Shown here piece by piece: positions 24,622-33,996 of a stretch of DNA of 64,000 bases; position 1 is the first letter of the stretch, and every line of letters starts with the position of its first letter. Source of the stretch: Bacillota bacterium (lineage in GTDB: Bacteria; Bacillota; Clostridia; Christensenellales; UMGS416); assembly GCA_023435705.1 (NCBI GenBank), contig JAEYRH010000003.1, positions 248,001 through 312,000 of the forward strand, given 5' to 3'. Both the position numbers and the translations under genes were made by a program. Under the pieces are notes generated by a model. The model had not been told where the DNA came from, searched no databases, and saw only the letters and a program-made list of their open reading frames with translations.

Positions 24622-25380
24622 CTACCTCACAGTATTGCGGAGCGTGCCGATGCCGGTCACTTCCACCTCTATCACGTCGCCGCTTTGCATGGGGCCGATG
24701 CCCGAGGGTGTGCCGGTGGTGATCACATCGCCGGGCAGCAGCGTCATCACGGCGCTCACAAACTCAATGAGCCTGCCGATGGGGTTGATCAGGTATTTCG
24801 TGTTGCTGTGCTGCTTCACTTCGCCATTGAGGCGGGATTCCACATCGGCATTGCCGTTGTCAAGTTCTGTCACGATCCACGGGCCCAACGGGCAGAAGGT
24901 GTCAAAGCCCTTGCCCCTTGTCCACTGGCCGTCCTTCTTCTGCAAGTCCCGCGCGGTCACGTCGTTGCAGCAGGTGTAGCCGAAGATGTATTGAGCGGCA
25001 TCGGCGGCTGCCACGTTCTTGCAGGTCTTGCCGATCACCAGGGCCAGTTCGGCCTCATGGTCCACCCGCTGGCTCTGCGCCGGGCGCACGATCTCGTCAC
25101 CGGGGCCGATCACCGAGGAGGGGGGCTTCAAAAAGATCACCGGGTCCTCGGGCAGCTCATGGCCCATTTCGCCGGCGTGGTCGCGGTAGTTGATGCCGAT
25201 GGCCACCACCTTGCCTGGCACGCAGGGGGCCAGCAGGCGGGCGTCCGCCAGCTTCACGCGCTGCCCGGTGGGGGCGGCGGAGGGGTCGGTGATAGGGTCG
25301 GAGGACAGGAGAATGAGGTCGTCGTTTTCGACGATGGCATGGTGGATCTGGCCGTTGTGTTCGGCGCGGGCGTATTTCAT
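24622..25380 (-). CDS. Fumarylacetoacetate hydrolase family protein
   Basis: 252 residues, the compact single-domain form. Metal-binding and catalytic sequence: VAIGINYRDHAGEMG, FLKPPSSVIGPGDEI, VDHEAELALVIG (Glu ligands), GYTCCNDVTARDLQKKDGQW, and TTGTPSGIGPMQSGD. Family members include acylpyruvases, oxaloacetate decarboxylases and 2-hydroxyhepta-2,4-diene-dioate isomerases; an oxaloacetate or acylpyruvate hydrolase or decarboxylase is most likely for this size, but undecided. It lies four bases upstream of the yerC-like gene, so it may begin the yerC-pcrA-ligA transcript. Confidence 0.88.
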   Translation of the reverse strand: MKYARAEHNGQIHHAIVENDDLILLSSDPITDPSAAPTGQRVKLADARLLAPCVPGKVVAIGINYRDHAGEMGHELPEDPVIFLKPPSSVIGPGDEIVRPAQSQRVDHEAELALVIGKTCKNVAAADAAQYIFGYTCCNDVTARDLQKKDGQWTRGKGFDTFCPLGPWIVTELDNGNADVESRLNGEVKQHSNTKYLINPIGRLIEFVSAVMTLLPGDVITTGTPSGIGPMQSGDVIEVEVTGIGTLRNTVR

Positions 25381-25517
25381 TTTTACCTCATGTTGGTGGG
25401 ATTGGGTAACAGAACTATTTTAGCATAGTGAAGGGGAGAGGGGAAGGGAGGGAGGAGTTTTATATCAGACACTAGAGTTGCACATTTAAGCTGATACCTG
25501 ATAACTAGATGATCTGG

Positions 25518-27980
25518 CTATGCCTTCTTTTTGCATTCATTAATACATATAGTAAGCCTATTTATCCAGGTCTGAATAGTGAGCTTATACGGACTATCAG
25601 AAAAGTCCCGTACATATACATTCATTCGATGAAGCATATCACCGGATTTCTCGATAAAAATTGAGGCATGACGCTTGTCAAAGTCATCCTTAAATCTGTC
25701 AAACAAATCAGAATATTTTGCTGCAACTTTGAACACATAATATACATTGTTGTCAGGATTTGTATAATACTTTATTAGTCTGGAATGACTTTCTGTGAGA
25801 ACAAATACAACTTTATCCATATCAATTTTTGAATTTGACGCATCAAAGAGTAGCTGGTCAACTAAATATCTGCTATATATAGTTTCAATTTGAAACGGAA
25901 TAAACCCAGATTTTGCACTTGCTTCTAAGAATGCATTTTCGAGACACTGCTTGCATAAAGGGTAATTATGCATATCGAGATACGATGAGGCGAATTGCTC
26001 CCAAAAGAAAGGATTGTTCTGTGAAAACGTTGCATTTCTAATAGAATTGTAATATCTTTCAATCTCAACTGCTGAATTCTCTTTTTCTAAATAAGGTATA
26101 AAGTTAGAATGAGACATTAGATTCTTTAGCAATTCTTCATATGCTGGATTTGTTGCGAATTTCAGATCTGCAGATAAATATGCTGCAATATAAACATTAA
26201 TTAGAGATCTGAAATCAATAACAGACAACAAAAGACTTCTTGCAATTATTGATGATTTTACATTTATTGATTCGTTCTCAATATCGAACACTTCAGACAT
26301 AAATTCGTTTTCTCTTGCAGTGAACTCTACGTAGTCTGCTTCAAATAGATCAAGAACTTCGTATAGGCTCAACTCTATGTTTTGTAATGCTTGAATTAGT
26401 ATAAAAATACTTATATCTTTGATTTTACTATTTATTTGTGTTGAACTATTTATCTGAGAAAACAACTCATTTAGTCTTCTTTTTATATCAGAAGACTCAA
26501 ATATTGCTAACAATATATTCGAGAATTTTCCTCCGCATTGGGCTGTAATGTATTGTTCAATATCACTAACCGATGAACTATCAAATTTCGTACTTAATAG
26601 TGAGTTATTCTTAAATAGATAAGCTAAACTACCAATTTCTTGGTTATTTAGGTTGTTTATCCTAACTAGCTGTATATCCATCTCGTTAACATGAAGAGTA
26701 TTACACAATCGTCTAAAGCTCAACAAATTTATCGATGTTCGCGCTGTTAAAATATACACAATATTAGATGAATTATACTGATAAAACTTATATAGAATAT
26801 CAAAATGAGATTGATAGTTGTCAATAATTACTACGCACTTTTTCCCTCTTATACATGATATATTCTCAATTTCATCGTTTGTAGTATTCGTCCAGTGCTT
26901 GAATTGAAAAACATGAACATCTTTTGTTCGCAATTCATTTCTTAATTGGTTACACAGTAATGTTTTTCCATTTCCTAAATCTGATGTTATTAGAAAAACC
27001 CTTTTGTTATGTAAATTATTCAATATAAAAGATAAATCGTGTCTATGTATTACATATTTATATGACCCAGTTGCGTCTTTATCCATAATTTTGTCTGAGT
27101 ATTTTCCTAAGAAGTATGTGTTGAATATATCATTAAAAGTTACATTTTCTCTAATAAAGGGCGCTAAATGCTGATGCTCAAACGAGCTATAAATACTAGA
27201 AAATGACTTAACAAATCTTGATTTCTCATCTTCGATAATGTCTCCTAGAGTTTGGACACCAAAAGTCTCAACATCACCATAATCTCTTAACAATTCCAAA
27301 TCCATCTCATCTGTGGGGCCAACTATAAAAGACACTTTATTCCTTATTGATGGAAGTGCAAATAGACGTTTTATGTCAATGTCAAATTGCAATGAATATC
27401 CTACTACAATAATTGCACTTGCTGATTCAAAATCAGATTTCATAAACTCAAACCAGGGATTGCCATTAAGAACTTCACATGAATAACTTTTATCTATTAA
27501 TTTAAATTCTTTATTAATTGTGTTGAGATCAAGTTTTTCTATACTACCATTAATATGAATACAAATATTGCTTTTTGAATTAGCAGCAAAATCACTTGAT
27601 AATGTAATTGAATTGTATGGTGTTCTATTATGTGCAGCAGATTTTTCTATTACATGATCATAATTAGTTGTATACACTCTCTTCCAGGGCGCAGTCATTA
27701 TTTGTTTATGGTGTTTTTGGATCGCTCTTATTGAGTATTCATCTCTTAATAAGGATATAAGTTCCTGGGGTGAATTTCTCCTGACAAAAAATGTTGAGAC
27801 AGTTTCTAGACTAGCTGTAGTTGCACTATAACCACACTTTGTTGCTATGAAATCTCGCAATTCATAGCCAAGTTTTACGAAATGGCCATTAAGGTTTTTC
27901 GCACCAAAAGAGAAGCCGGATCCGGCGAATAATATGGCCTGACCATCAAGAGCATGCTGTATTGCCTTTCGTATATCCAT
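25518..27980 (-). CDS. SIR2-like domain / P-loop NTPase protein, probable anti-phage defence
   Basis: 820 residues. The N-terminal SIR2-like domain shows LFAGSGFSFGA (about 18-27), TTNYDHVIE (104-112), IHINGS with His142, and IVVGYSLQFDIDI (191-203), the standard NAD-binding and catalytic positions. A P-loop NTPase follows: Walker A SDLGNGKT (333-340), Walker B CVVIIDN (382-388) and a YILTARTS strand. The C-terminal half is helical, possibly a TPR-like sensor. This resembles SIR2-STAND defence proteins that destroy NAD on infection. The gene is strongly AT-rich against GC-rich neighbours, stands alone and has no obvious ribosome binding site, which suggests transfer. Which known subtype it belongs to cannot be told. 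Confidence 0.8.
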   Translation of the reverse strand: MDIRKAIQHALDGQAILFAGSGFSFGAKNLNGHFVKLGYELRDFIATKCGYSATTASLETVSTFFVRRNSPQELISLLRDEYSIRAIQKHHKQIMTAPWKRVYTTNYDHVIEKSAAHNRTPYNSITLSSDFAANSKSNICIHINGSIEKLDLNTINKEFKLIDKSYSCEVLNGNPWFEFMKSDFESASAIIVVGYSLQFDIDIKRLFALPSIRNKVSFIVGPTDEMDLELLRDYGDVETFGVQTLGDIIEDEKSRFVKSFSSIYSSFEHQHLAPFIRENVTFNDIFNTYFLGKYSDKIMDKDATGSYKYVIHRHDLSFILNNLHNKRVFLITSDLGNGKTLLCNQLRNELRTKDVHVFQFKHWTNTTNDEIENISCIRGKKCVVIIDNYQSHFDILYKFYQYNSSNIVYILTARTSINLLSFRRLCNTLHVNEMDIQLVRINNLNNQEIGSLAYLFKNNSLLSTKFDSSSVSDIEQYITAQCGGKFSNILLAIFESSDIKRRLNELFSQINSSTQINSKIKDISIFILIQALQNIELSLYEVLDLFEADYVEFTARENEFMSEVFDIENESINVKSSIIARSLLLSVIDFRSLINVYIAAYLSADLKFATNPAYEELLKNLMSHSNFIPYLEKENSAVEIERYYNSIRNATFSQNNPFFWEQFASSYLDMHNYPLCKQCLENAFLEASAKSGFIPFQIETIYSRYLVDQLLFDASNSKIDMDKVVFVLTESHSRLIKYYTNPDNNVYYVFKVAAKYSDLFDRFKDDFDKRHASIFIEKSGDMLHRMNVYVRDFSDSPYKLTIQTWINRLTICINECKKKA

Positions 27981-28196
27981 AATAAACTCGCATTCATGTA
28001 TTTATTTACATATTTTATCATTATTACTATAATTTTTCAATGATATTTATTAATCCACATTTCTTCTTCCGTCACTTTCCCACCGCTCCCTGCGTATTGG
28101 TCTCTCCCATCCCTCCCCCACACCATCTCCCTCTTCCCATCCCGCCCCATTATTGTATAATGACTGCATTACAACCAAGGTTCACTGAGGTACCGA

Positions 28197-29312
28197 ATGA
28201 AATTCACCGTCCTGAAAAACTCAAACAGAGCCCGCCTGGGCCGCCTGGAGCTGCCCCACGGCACAATCGACACCCCCTGCTTCATGCCCGTGGGCACGCA
28301 GGCCACCGTGAAGGCCATGGCCCCGGAGGAGCTGGAGAGCATCAATGCCCAGATCATCCTCTCCAACACCTACCACCTCTACCTGCGCCCCGGCCATGAA
28401 TTGATCCGGGAGGCCGGCGGGCTTCATAAGTTCATGAACTGGAAACGCCCCATCCTCACCGACAGCGGCGGCTTCCAGGTGTTTTCGCTGGACGGCATGC
28501 GCAAGATCGACGAGGGCGGCGTGCTGTTTCAGAGCCACCACGACGGCTCGCGGCACTATTTCTCGCCGGAAAAGGTGATGGAGATCGAGCAGGCCCTGGG
28601 GGCGGACATTGCCATGGCCTTTGACGAATGCGCCGCTCTCCCCAACGAGAAGGAGTATCTCATTAAGGCTCTGGAGCGCACCACCCGCTGGGCCCGGCGC
28701 TGCAAGGAGGCCCACACAAGGGCCGACCAGGCGCTGTTTGGCATCGTGCAGGGCGGCACTCATGAGGATTTGCGCATCCGCTCAGCGGAGGAGCTGATGG
28801 AGATCGGCTTCCCCGGCTACGGCATCGGGGGCTTGAGCGTGGGCGAACCGAAGCCGGATATGTACCGCATCCTGGACACGCTGGACCCGGTGCTGCCGCA
28901 GGACAAGCCAAGGTACCTGATGGGCGTGGGCAGCCCCGACTGCCTGATCGAGGGGGCGCTGCGGGGCGTGGATATGTTTGACTGCGTGCTGCCCACCCGC
29001 ACGGCCCGCATGGGCACGCTGCTGACCAGCCGGGGCAAGGTGAACATCCGCAACGCCAAATACGAGCGCGACTTTACTCCGGTGGATCCAGAGTGCGGCT
29101 GCCCGCTGTGCAAGAATTACACCAGGGCTTATCTCAGGCATTTATTCAAGGCCGAGGAGATCCTGGGGGCGAGGCTGGCCAGCTGGCACAACCTGCAGTT
29201 CCTTTCCGACCTCATGGCCAACGTGCGGCAGGCCATCGCCGAGGACCGGCTGGAGCAATACCGAAACGAGTTTTTTGCCAAGTATGGCTATGAGCAGGGC
29301 GGGGCGGAGTAG
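28197..29312 (+). CDS. tgt: tRNA-guanine transglycosylase
   Basis: 371 residues, full length. It swaps guanine 34 of GUN-anticodon tRNAs for preQ1 (or queuine). Catalytic residues: LTDSGGFQVFSL (general base Asp) and FDCVLPTRTARMGTLL (nucleophile Asp). The zinc site is CGCPLCKNYTRAYLRHLF near the C-terminus. FGIVQGGTHEDLR and GYGIGGLSVGEPK are also standard. A TATAAT at 28156-28161 may serve as its -10. queT, the precursor importer, is 20 kb away in the same window. No queA, queG or queC-F genes are visible. Confidence 0.97.
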   Translation: MKFTVLKNSNRARLGRLELPHGTIDTPCFMPVGTQATVKAMAPEELESINAQIILSNTYHLYLRPGHELIREAGGLHKFMNWKRPILTDSGGFQVFSLDGMRKIDEGGVLFQSHHDGSRHYFSPEKVMEIEQALGADIAMAFDECAALPNEKEYLIKALERTTRWARRCKEAHTRADQALFGIVQGGTHEDLRIRSAEELMEIGFPGYGIGGLSVGEPKPDMYRILDTLDPVLPQDKPRYLMGVGSPDCLIEGALRGVDMFDCVLPTRTARMGTLLTSRGKVNIRNAKYERDFTPVDPECGCPLCKNYTRAYLRHLFKAEEILGARLASWHNLQFLSDLMANVRQAIAEDRLEQYRNEFFAKYGYEQGGAE

Positions 29313-29339
29313 GCGGGAAGAAACACAACGGGCTCTTTC

Positions 29340-29368
29340 TTGTTTATTCCCGCCGCCGTGTATATAAT
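29340..29368 (+). promoter_or_regulatory. murI promoter
   Basis: TTGTTT (29340-29345) and TATAAT (29363-29368) with a 17-base spacer. The -35 lies inside an inverted repeat (29312-29354). Confidence 0.7.
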
Positions 29369-29398
29369 AAGGCTGGAAACCAGCAAAGAGGCTTGTGT

Positions 29399-30181
29399 AT
29401 GAACCAGCAGGCATTGGCCGGCCTACCGGTCGGCTTCATGGATTCGGGCGTGGGTGGCCTGGCGGTGTTGAAAACCGCCGTGGACGCGCTCCCCCACGAG
29501 GACTTTCTGTTTTACGGCGACATTGGCAACGCGCCATACGGCAGCCGGGGCGATGAGGAAATCAAAGCACTGGCGCTGGACGCCGCGGCACTGCTGGCGG
29601 ATCAGGGCGTCAAGGCGCTCGTGGTGGCCTGCAACACCGCCACCAGCGCCGCCATTGAAGACATCCGCGCCCGCTATGCACACATGCCGGTGCTTGGCAT
29701 GGAGCCGGCCATCAAGCCGGCCTGCGAAGCGCTGCCCGGCGGCAGGATCGCTGTGATGGCCACGCCGGCGGCACTCAGGATGCGGCGCTTCCAGGACCAA
29801 CTGAGCCATTTCAATGAGGCGGCAGAGATCATTCCCGTGCCCTGCCCGGGCCTGTCGCGTCTGATTGAGGAGCGGGGGCCGGACAGCCGGGCCACGCAGG
29901 ATTACCTGAAGGAGCTATTTAAGACATATTTGGCCGACGGTGTGGATGGGGTGGTCGTGGGCTGCACCCATTACATTTATGCGGAGAAACTGATCCGAAA
30001 GCTGGCCGGCACCGACAGGCTTTTTGACGGTGCGTTGGGCACGGTGCGCCACCTGGAGCGGCGCTTGGCTTCCGCCGGGTTGCTCCGCGAGGAAGGCACC
30101 GGCCAAGTCACGCTGATGGCCACTGCGGGCAGCGAAGCGGAGCTTCCGCTGTTCCACCGGTTCTTTGAAATGAAGCTGTAG
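29399..30181 (+). CDS. murI: Glutamate racemase
   Basis: 260 residues from the ATG at 29399; an in-frame TTG two codons upstream is less likely. It makes D-glutamate for peptidoglycan. The two catalytic cysteines are in VACNTATSA and VGCTHYIY, and the N-terminal substrate loop is FMDSGVGGLAVL. YGDIGNAPYGSRGDEEI is also typical. It follows tgt with its own promoter and is followed by a GNAT gene after 12 bases, probably on the same transcript. Confidence 0.95.
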   Translation: MNQQALAGLPVGFMDSGVGGLAVLKTAVDALPHEDFLFYGDIGNAPYGSRGDEEIKALALDAAALLADQGVKALVVACNTATSAAIEDIRARYAHMPVLGMEPAIKPACEALPGGRIAVMATPAALRMRRFQDQLSHFNEAAEIIPVPCPGLSRLIEERGPDSRATQDYLKELFKTYLADGVDGVVVGCTHYIYAEKLIRKLAGTDRLFDGALGTVRHLERRLASAGLLREEGTGQVTLMATAGSEAELPLFHRFFEMKL

Positions 30182-30193
30182 GGCAGGTGCGTT

Positions 30194-31024
30194 TTGCGAA
30201 GACTGCTGCACAAACCGGATATCGGCATGCTGACCGCCTTTTTGATGCGAGAGGAAACCGCAAACACCTTTTTGCTGGGCAACCTTCTCTATTATGGCAT
30301 TGAGGATGACCCGCGCATCATGCGGTGCGGCGATTACTGGGGCTTTTTCACCGAGGATAAGCTCACCGGCGTGGTTGCTTTTTTCAACAACTCCCAGTGC
30401 ATGGTCTATTATACCGATGACAGCGTGGTCCGCCCGATGTGTGACGAGATCGCCGGGAACCCTATTCGGCTGGTGCTGGGCAGTGAGCGTTGTGTCAAGC
30501 CCATGGCGCCTTTGTTGCGCAACATCCCCGGCAGGATGGTGGTGCACCGGCAGCTCTTCATGGATCATGATGGCCACATGCCGGTGATCCAGACACCCCC
30601 TCTGGCTTATGAAGATGTGCGACGCAAGGGCTACAACCGCCTTGTGCAGGATTTCATCATACGCTGCATGAAGGAGGGCTTCGGCTACAACATCAGCCGA
30701 AGCACAGTCAAGCGCCTGCTGAAGGAAAAGACCGAGTTTGAGCCCTACCTGCTGGCAGCGGCTGGCGGCAAGTATGTGGCCCAGGCCCATATCCAGACCC
30801 GCACGCCGGGCTATTGCCAGGTGGGCGGCGTGTGCACGCTGCCTGAGGAGCGCCACCGGGGTTATGCCCGGGCTGTGTTGGGGGAGATGCTCTGCCACAT
30901 TGCCACCGATGGTGGCCGGCGGCCTTGCCTGGTCGTCAATGAGGACAACGCCTCCGCCCGCAGGCTTTATGACAGCATGGGCTTTCGTGAGTCAGGCAGG
31001 CTGATGCTGGTGGATTACTTATAA
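30194..31024 (+). CDS. GNAT acetyltransferase, TTG start
   Basis: 276 residues. The GNAT core is in the C-terminal half: GGVCTLPEERHRGYARAVLGEML (acetyl-CoA loop) and VNEDNASARRLYDSMGFRESG. The N-terminal 150 residues (LLGNLLYYG, MVYYTDDSVV) are a divergent GNAT-like half, as in two-domain FR47-type enzymes. The TTG at 30194 has AGGTG upstream and no better start is available before the conserved sequence. It follows murI closely. The acceptor is unknown. Confidence 0.78.
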   Translation: MRRLLHKPDIGMLTAFLMREETANTFLLGNLLYYGIEDDPRIMRCGDYWGFFTEDKLTGVVAFFNNSQCMVYYTDDSVVRPMCDEIAGNPIRLVLGSERCVKPMAPLLRNIPGRMVVHRQLFMDHDGHMPVIQTPPLAYEDVRRKGYNRLVQDFIIRCMKEGFGYNISRSTVKRLLKEKTEFEPYLLAAAGGKYVAQAHIQTRTPGYCQVGGVCTLPEERHRGYARAVLGEMLCHIATDGGRRPCLVVNEDNASARRLYDSMGFRESGRLMLVDYL

Positions 31025-31073
31025 CAATTCCTTCTGCCCTTTGCGGAGGGCATCTCCAATCCAAGGAGAATGA

Positions 31074-31811
31074 ATGCCCAACATCAAGCTCATCATCGAA
31101 TATGACGGCACCGACTATGGGGGCTGGCAAAGCCAGATCAACGCCCCCACGGTGCAGGACGCCCTTTTGGAGGCAATCCTCCGCGTAACCGGTGAAGCTG
31201 TGAAGCTCAATGGCTCCGGCCGCACTGACTCCGGCGTGCACGCGCTGGGTCAGGTGGCCAACTTCCAGACGGAAGCGGCTATCCCACCGGAGCGTTATTC
31301 CAGCGCCTTGAACACCCATCTGCCACCAGATATCCGCGTGCGCAGCTCTTGCCTTGCGCCGGACCGCTTTCACGCCCAGTTTTCCGCAGTGGGCAAGCAC
31401 TACCGTTACACAATGTATCACGACCGCCCCGGCACGGCGCTTTACCGCCGTGTGAGCTGGCATGTGGGCTGGAAGCTGGACCGGCAAGCTATGGTCGAAG
31501 CAGCTGCTTGCTTCCTTGGTACCCATGACTTTTCGGCCTTCCAAAACGCCGGCGGTGTGGAGCGGGAGACAGTCAAGACCGTCACTCGCAGCGAGATCAC
31601 CTGCGATGGGCCTTTTGTGTATTACGATGTTGCAGCGGACGGGTTTCTTTACAACATGGTGCGGATCATGACCGGCACGCTGGTGAAGATCGGGCAGGGG
31701 AAGCTCGCTCCCGACAGCATCCCGGCGATCCTCGAATCCTGTGATCGGGAGAGGGCCGGGTATACGGCCCCGGCGCAGGGGCTGTGCTTGATGGAAGTAT
31801 ATTATGACTAG
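31074..31811 (+). CDS. truA: tRNA pseudouridine(38-40) synthase
   Basis: 245 residues. It converts uridines 38-40 of the anticodon stem to pseudouridine. Catalytic Asp is in GSGRTDSGVHALGQVANF, and IEYDGTDYGGWQ, RFHAQFSAVGKHYRY and FLYNMVRIMTGTLV are standard. AAGGAG lies nine bases before the ATG. It is in line with murI, the GNAT and a small membrane-protein gene. Confidence 0.97.
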   Translation: MPNIKLIIEYDGTDYGGWQSQINAPTVQDALLEAILRVTGEAVKLNGSGRTDSGVHALGQVANFQTEAAIPPERYSSALNTHLPPDIRVRSSCLAPDRFHAQFSAVGKHYRYTMYHDRPGTALYRRVSWHVGWKLDRQAMVEAAACFLGTHDFSAFQNAGGVERETVKTVTRSEITCDGPFVYYDVAADGFLYNMVRIMTGTLVKIGQGKLAPDSIPAILESCDRERAGYTAPAQGLCLMEVYYD

Positions 31812-31831
31812 TCAAGAAGCAGGCTGACTGA

Positions 31832-32119
31832 ATGAGACTGTTTGGTCTGGGTCTGCACGGTTGCGGTGTGGCTTGCTACGCAGTTGTAGTTGTTTTGTTC
31901 TTTCGTATGCTTCGCAGGGCGAAGCAGTACGACCGCGAGGTGGAAGAGCTCACCCAGAGCGACCAGGACTCACCATTGACCGACCAGGAACGGAAACGCT
32001 TTCAAGATATCATTAAACAGGGCTTTATGAAGCCGCTGCGATGGATCATCGCGCTGTTTGCTCTCGGCGCTGTGTTGCAAGTGGCCGGTGTTGTGATGCG
32101 AGCCTTGTATGTAACATAA
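31832..32119 (+). CDS. Small membrane protein, unknown function
   Basis: 95 residues, not recognised. Two hydrophobic segments (about 5-25 and 69-91) flank a charged middle section (RRAKQYDREVEELTQSDQDS...) that reads as a cytoplasmic or extracytoplasmic loop of about 40 residues. It starts 20 bases after truA. The ribosome binding site is weak, but the frame is well used and the two-helix layout is convincing. No function is proposed. Confidence 0.6.
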   Translation: MRLFGLGLHGCGVACYAVVVVLFFRMLRRAKQYDREVEELTQSDQDSPLTDQERKRFQDIIKQGFMKPLRWIIALFALGAVLQVAGVVMRALYVT

Positions 32120-32195
32120 GTGAATTTTGCGTGATGTGCAGTGCTTTTCGCCAGACTGCTTATGCCAATATTAAGTTTCCTCCCATTTCACCCCG

Positions 32196-32204
32196 TGGTA
32201 TAAT
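32196..32204 (+). promoter_or_regulatory. Extended -10 element next to the ATG of 32211
   Basis: TGG-TATAAT ends six bases before the ATG at 32211, so transcription should begin at or beside the start codon. No clear -35 and no ribosome binding site are seen. Confidence 0.5.
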
Positions 32205-32210
32205 CTACCT

Positions 32211-33212
32211 ATGAACATACATATATTTCAAAAGTATGAGGATGTCGACACTCTCCTGTCATTCGTCCATGACATGATCAGGGCAAGCTATAATCCGGCC
32301 TACCCCCGAGAGGTCATGGACCTGTTTTTGTGCTATCACAGTGCTGATAACCTTCGCCATGATATGGAGACCGGCCGTGTGTGGGTGGCAAGGGAAGGCA
32401 ATGGGATCCTGGGCACAGTCACCGTGGCCGATGGCGAGCTCACGCGCATGTTTGTGAGCCCGGCAGTGAGGGGCAAAGGGCTTGGCACTGGTCTTGCGCG
32501 GGAAGCGATCGAATTTGCCCGCCAATCTGGCGTCATGAAGCTGACCGCCTGGGCAGTGCCGTTCGCCCGAGGATTTTATGAAAAGCTGGGCTTTGTGCTG
32601 CTGAACGCCGATGTGACAAACTTTGAAGGCACAAGGAACCCGCCTGTGCCCTACCTGGAGATGGTGCTGTGGCCGCAGAGCAGGCAGGAGATCACAATCA
32701 GTCAGGCAGAGGAGAATGACATTGTTGAGATGCTCGCGGGGCAGCGACAAGCCTTTGAGGAGCAATGCCGGATCTATGATGACTGGCGCATCCCCCCGAT
32801 GACCGAGCAGTCAGAAGATGTGGCCGGATTTGTTGCATCCGGCGGGGTGGTTTTAAAAGCCGAGCGCTGCGGGCGTATCATCGGGGCGGTTCGTGGGAGA
32901 ATAGATACCGGAATTTGCCATGTCGGCAGGCTGTATGTGCTGCCGGAAGCGCAGGGTGAGGGTGTGGGCCGCATGCTGGTGGCAGCGTTGGAAGAAACTT
33001 GCGCGGCATGTCACACCTATTCTATCTATACAGGGGAGAGAAGTGTGCGCAATCTCGTGCTATATGAACGCCAGGGCTATGCGCTCACTGGCCGGCGGGC
33101 GCCGGCCAGGCCGCAGGGTGAGACCGGTCAATATGACCTGGTCTGGCTGGAAAAGCCCAACCCCTGGCCGGCGGTGTTGGAATGCATTGGGAGGTATCCA
33201 GCCAATGAGTGA
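32211..33212 (+). CDS. Double-domain GNAT acetyltransferase
   Basis: 333 residues with two GNAT domains in tandem. The first (about 1-150) has FVSPAVRGKGLGTGLAREAIEFA and PFARGFYEKLGFVLL; the second (about 155-325) has VGRLYVLPEAQGEGVGRMLVAAL and NLVLYERQGYALTG. Both acetyl-CoA loops look intact. Substrates are unknown. The next gene starts inside its last codons with an eight-base overlap, implying coupling. The predicted promoter sits so close to the ATG that the message may be leaderless. Confidence 0.8.
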   Translation: MNIHIFQKYEDVDTLLSFVHDMIRASYNPAYPREVMDLFLCYHSADNLRHDMETGRVWVAREGNGILGTVTVADGELTRMFVSPAVRGKGLGTGLAREAIEFARQSGVMKLTAWAVPFARGFYEKLGFVLLNADVTNFEGTRNPPVPYLEMVLWPQSRQEITISQAEENDIVEMLAGQRQAFEEQCRIYDDWRIPPMTEQSEDVAGFVASGGVVLKAERCGRIIGAVRGRIDTGICHVGRLYVLPEAQGEGVGRMLVAALEETCAACHTYSIYTGERSVRNLVLYERQGYALTGRRAPARPQGETGQYDLVWLEKPNPWPAVLECIGRYPANE

Positions 33213-33954
33213 CCCAACCCTTGTGAAGGGGAAGCGAATATACAAACCACTGTTTCTGTTTTGCCGCCAGGTGTGGCGGGTGTTTCACAAAAAGCAGCCA
33301 GTCTATGGCATGGAGAGCGTTGGTGACTTGCCGGCGATTTTCATCGGAAGGCATCAGAATCTGTATGGCCCGGTGGAAATCATCGCATGGACTCCGATTG
33401 AGTTCAAGGTTTGGACACTGTATAAGTTTATGACCACCAAAGACTGTTACCGTCACTACGCGGAATCGTTTTACCCAGGCAAGGGGTTTGGCCCCGTAAA
33501 CTCAAAGATCAGGGCAGCCATCGCCGCACCGTTTGTGGCGGCGTTTATGCGCAGTATGAACGGTATCTCGGTCTATCGGGGGCAGAAAAACATCCTGGAT
33601 ACGTTCCGCATGAGTGTTGACGCGCTCAAACAGGGCCAAAGCCTGCTCATCATGCCAGAGCGGGATTATCGTGACAGCAGCAATGACGCCGGAGAGCTAT
33701 ACACTGGGTTTGTTCACCTTGCGCAGATGTATTACAGGGCCACTGGAAAGCCTTTGAGCTTTTATCCGGTGTATCCCAGCCGTGAAAATGAGTCTATCTA
33801 TGTGGAGAAGCCCATTGTGTTTGACCCCACAAAGCCATTCCGCGCTGAACGGGACCGGGTCGTTGAGCAATTGAAGCGGGAGCTCAGCCATCGGGCTGTG
33901 GAAAGTCAATTCAACATCCGCGTGGCGGACAGCGGGGGAAGCGCCGCCGAATAA
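33205..33954 (+). CDS. Acyltransferase-like protein (divergent PlsC type)
   Basis: 249 residues from the ATG at 33205, with GGGAGG upstream. The layout resembles PlsC-type lysophospholipid acyltransferases: AIFIGRHQNLYGPVEII in the block I position, an aromatic middle section, and LLIMPERDYRDSS where the PEG block would be. The usual H-x4-D is not kept (Asp replaced), so either the chemistry or the family call may differ. It is coupled to the preceding double GNAT and followed by two CPBP genes. Function is tentative. Confidence 0.5.
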   Translation: MSDPTLVKGKRIYKPLFLFCRQVWRVFHKKQPVYGMESVGDLPAIFIGRHQNLYGPVEIIAWTPIEFKVWTLYKFMTTKDCYRHYAESFYPGKGFGPVNSKIRAAIAAPFVAAFMRSMNGISVYRGQKNILDTFRMSVDALKQGQSLLIMPERDYRDSSNDAGELYTGFVHLAQMYYRATGKPLSFYPVYPSRENESIYVEKPIVFDPTKPFRAERDRVVEQLKRELSHRAVESQFNIRVADSGGSAAE

Positions 33955-33996
33955 CACGCCTGCCGCTGGCTTTTGCGGCAGAGCCGGGGAGGGCTT

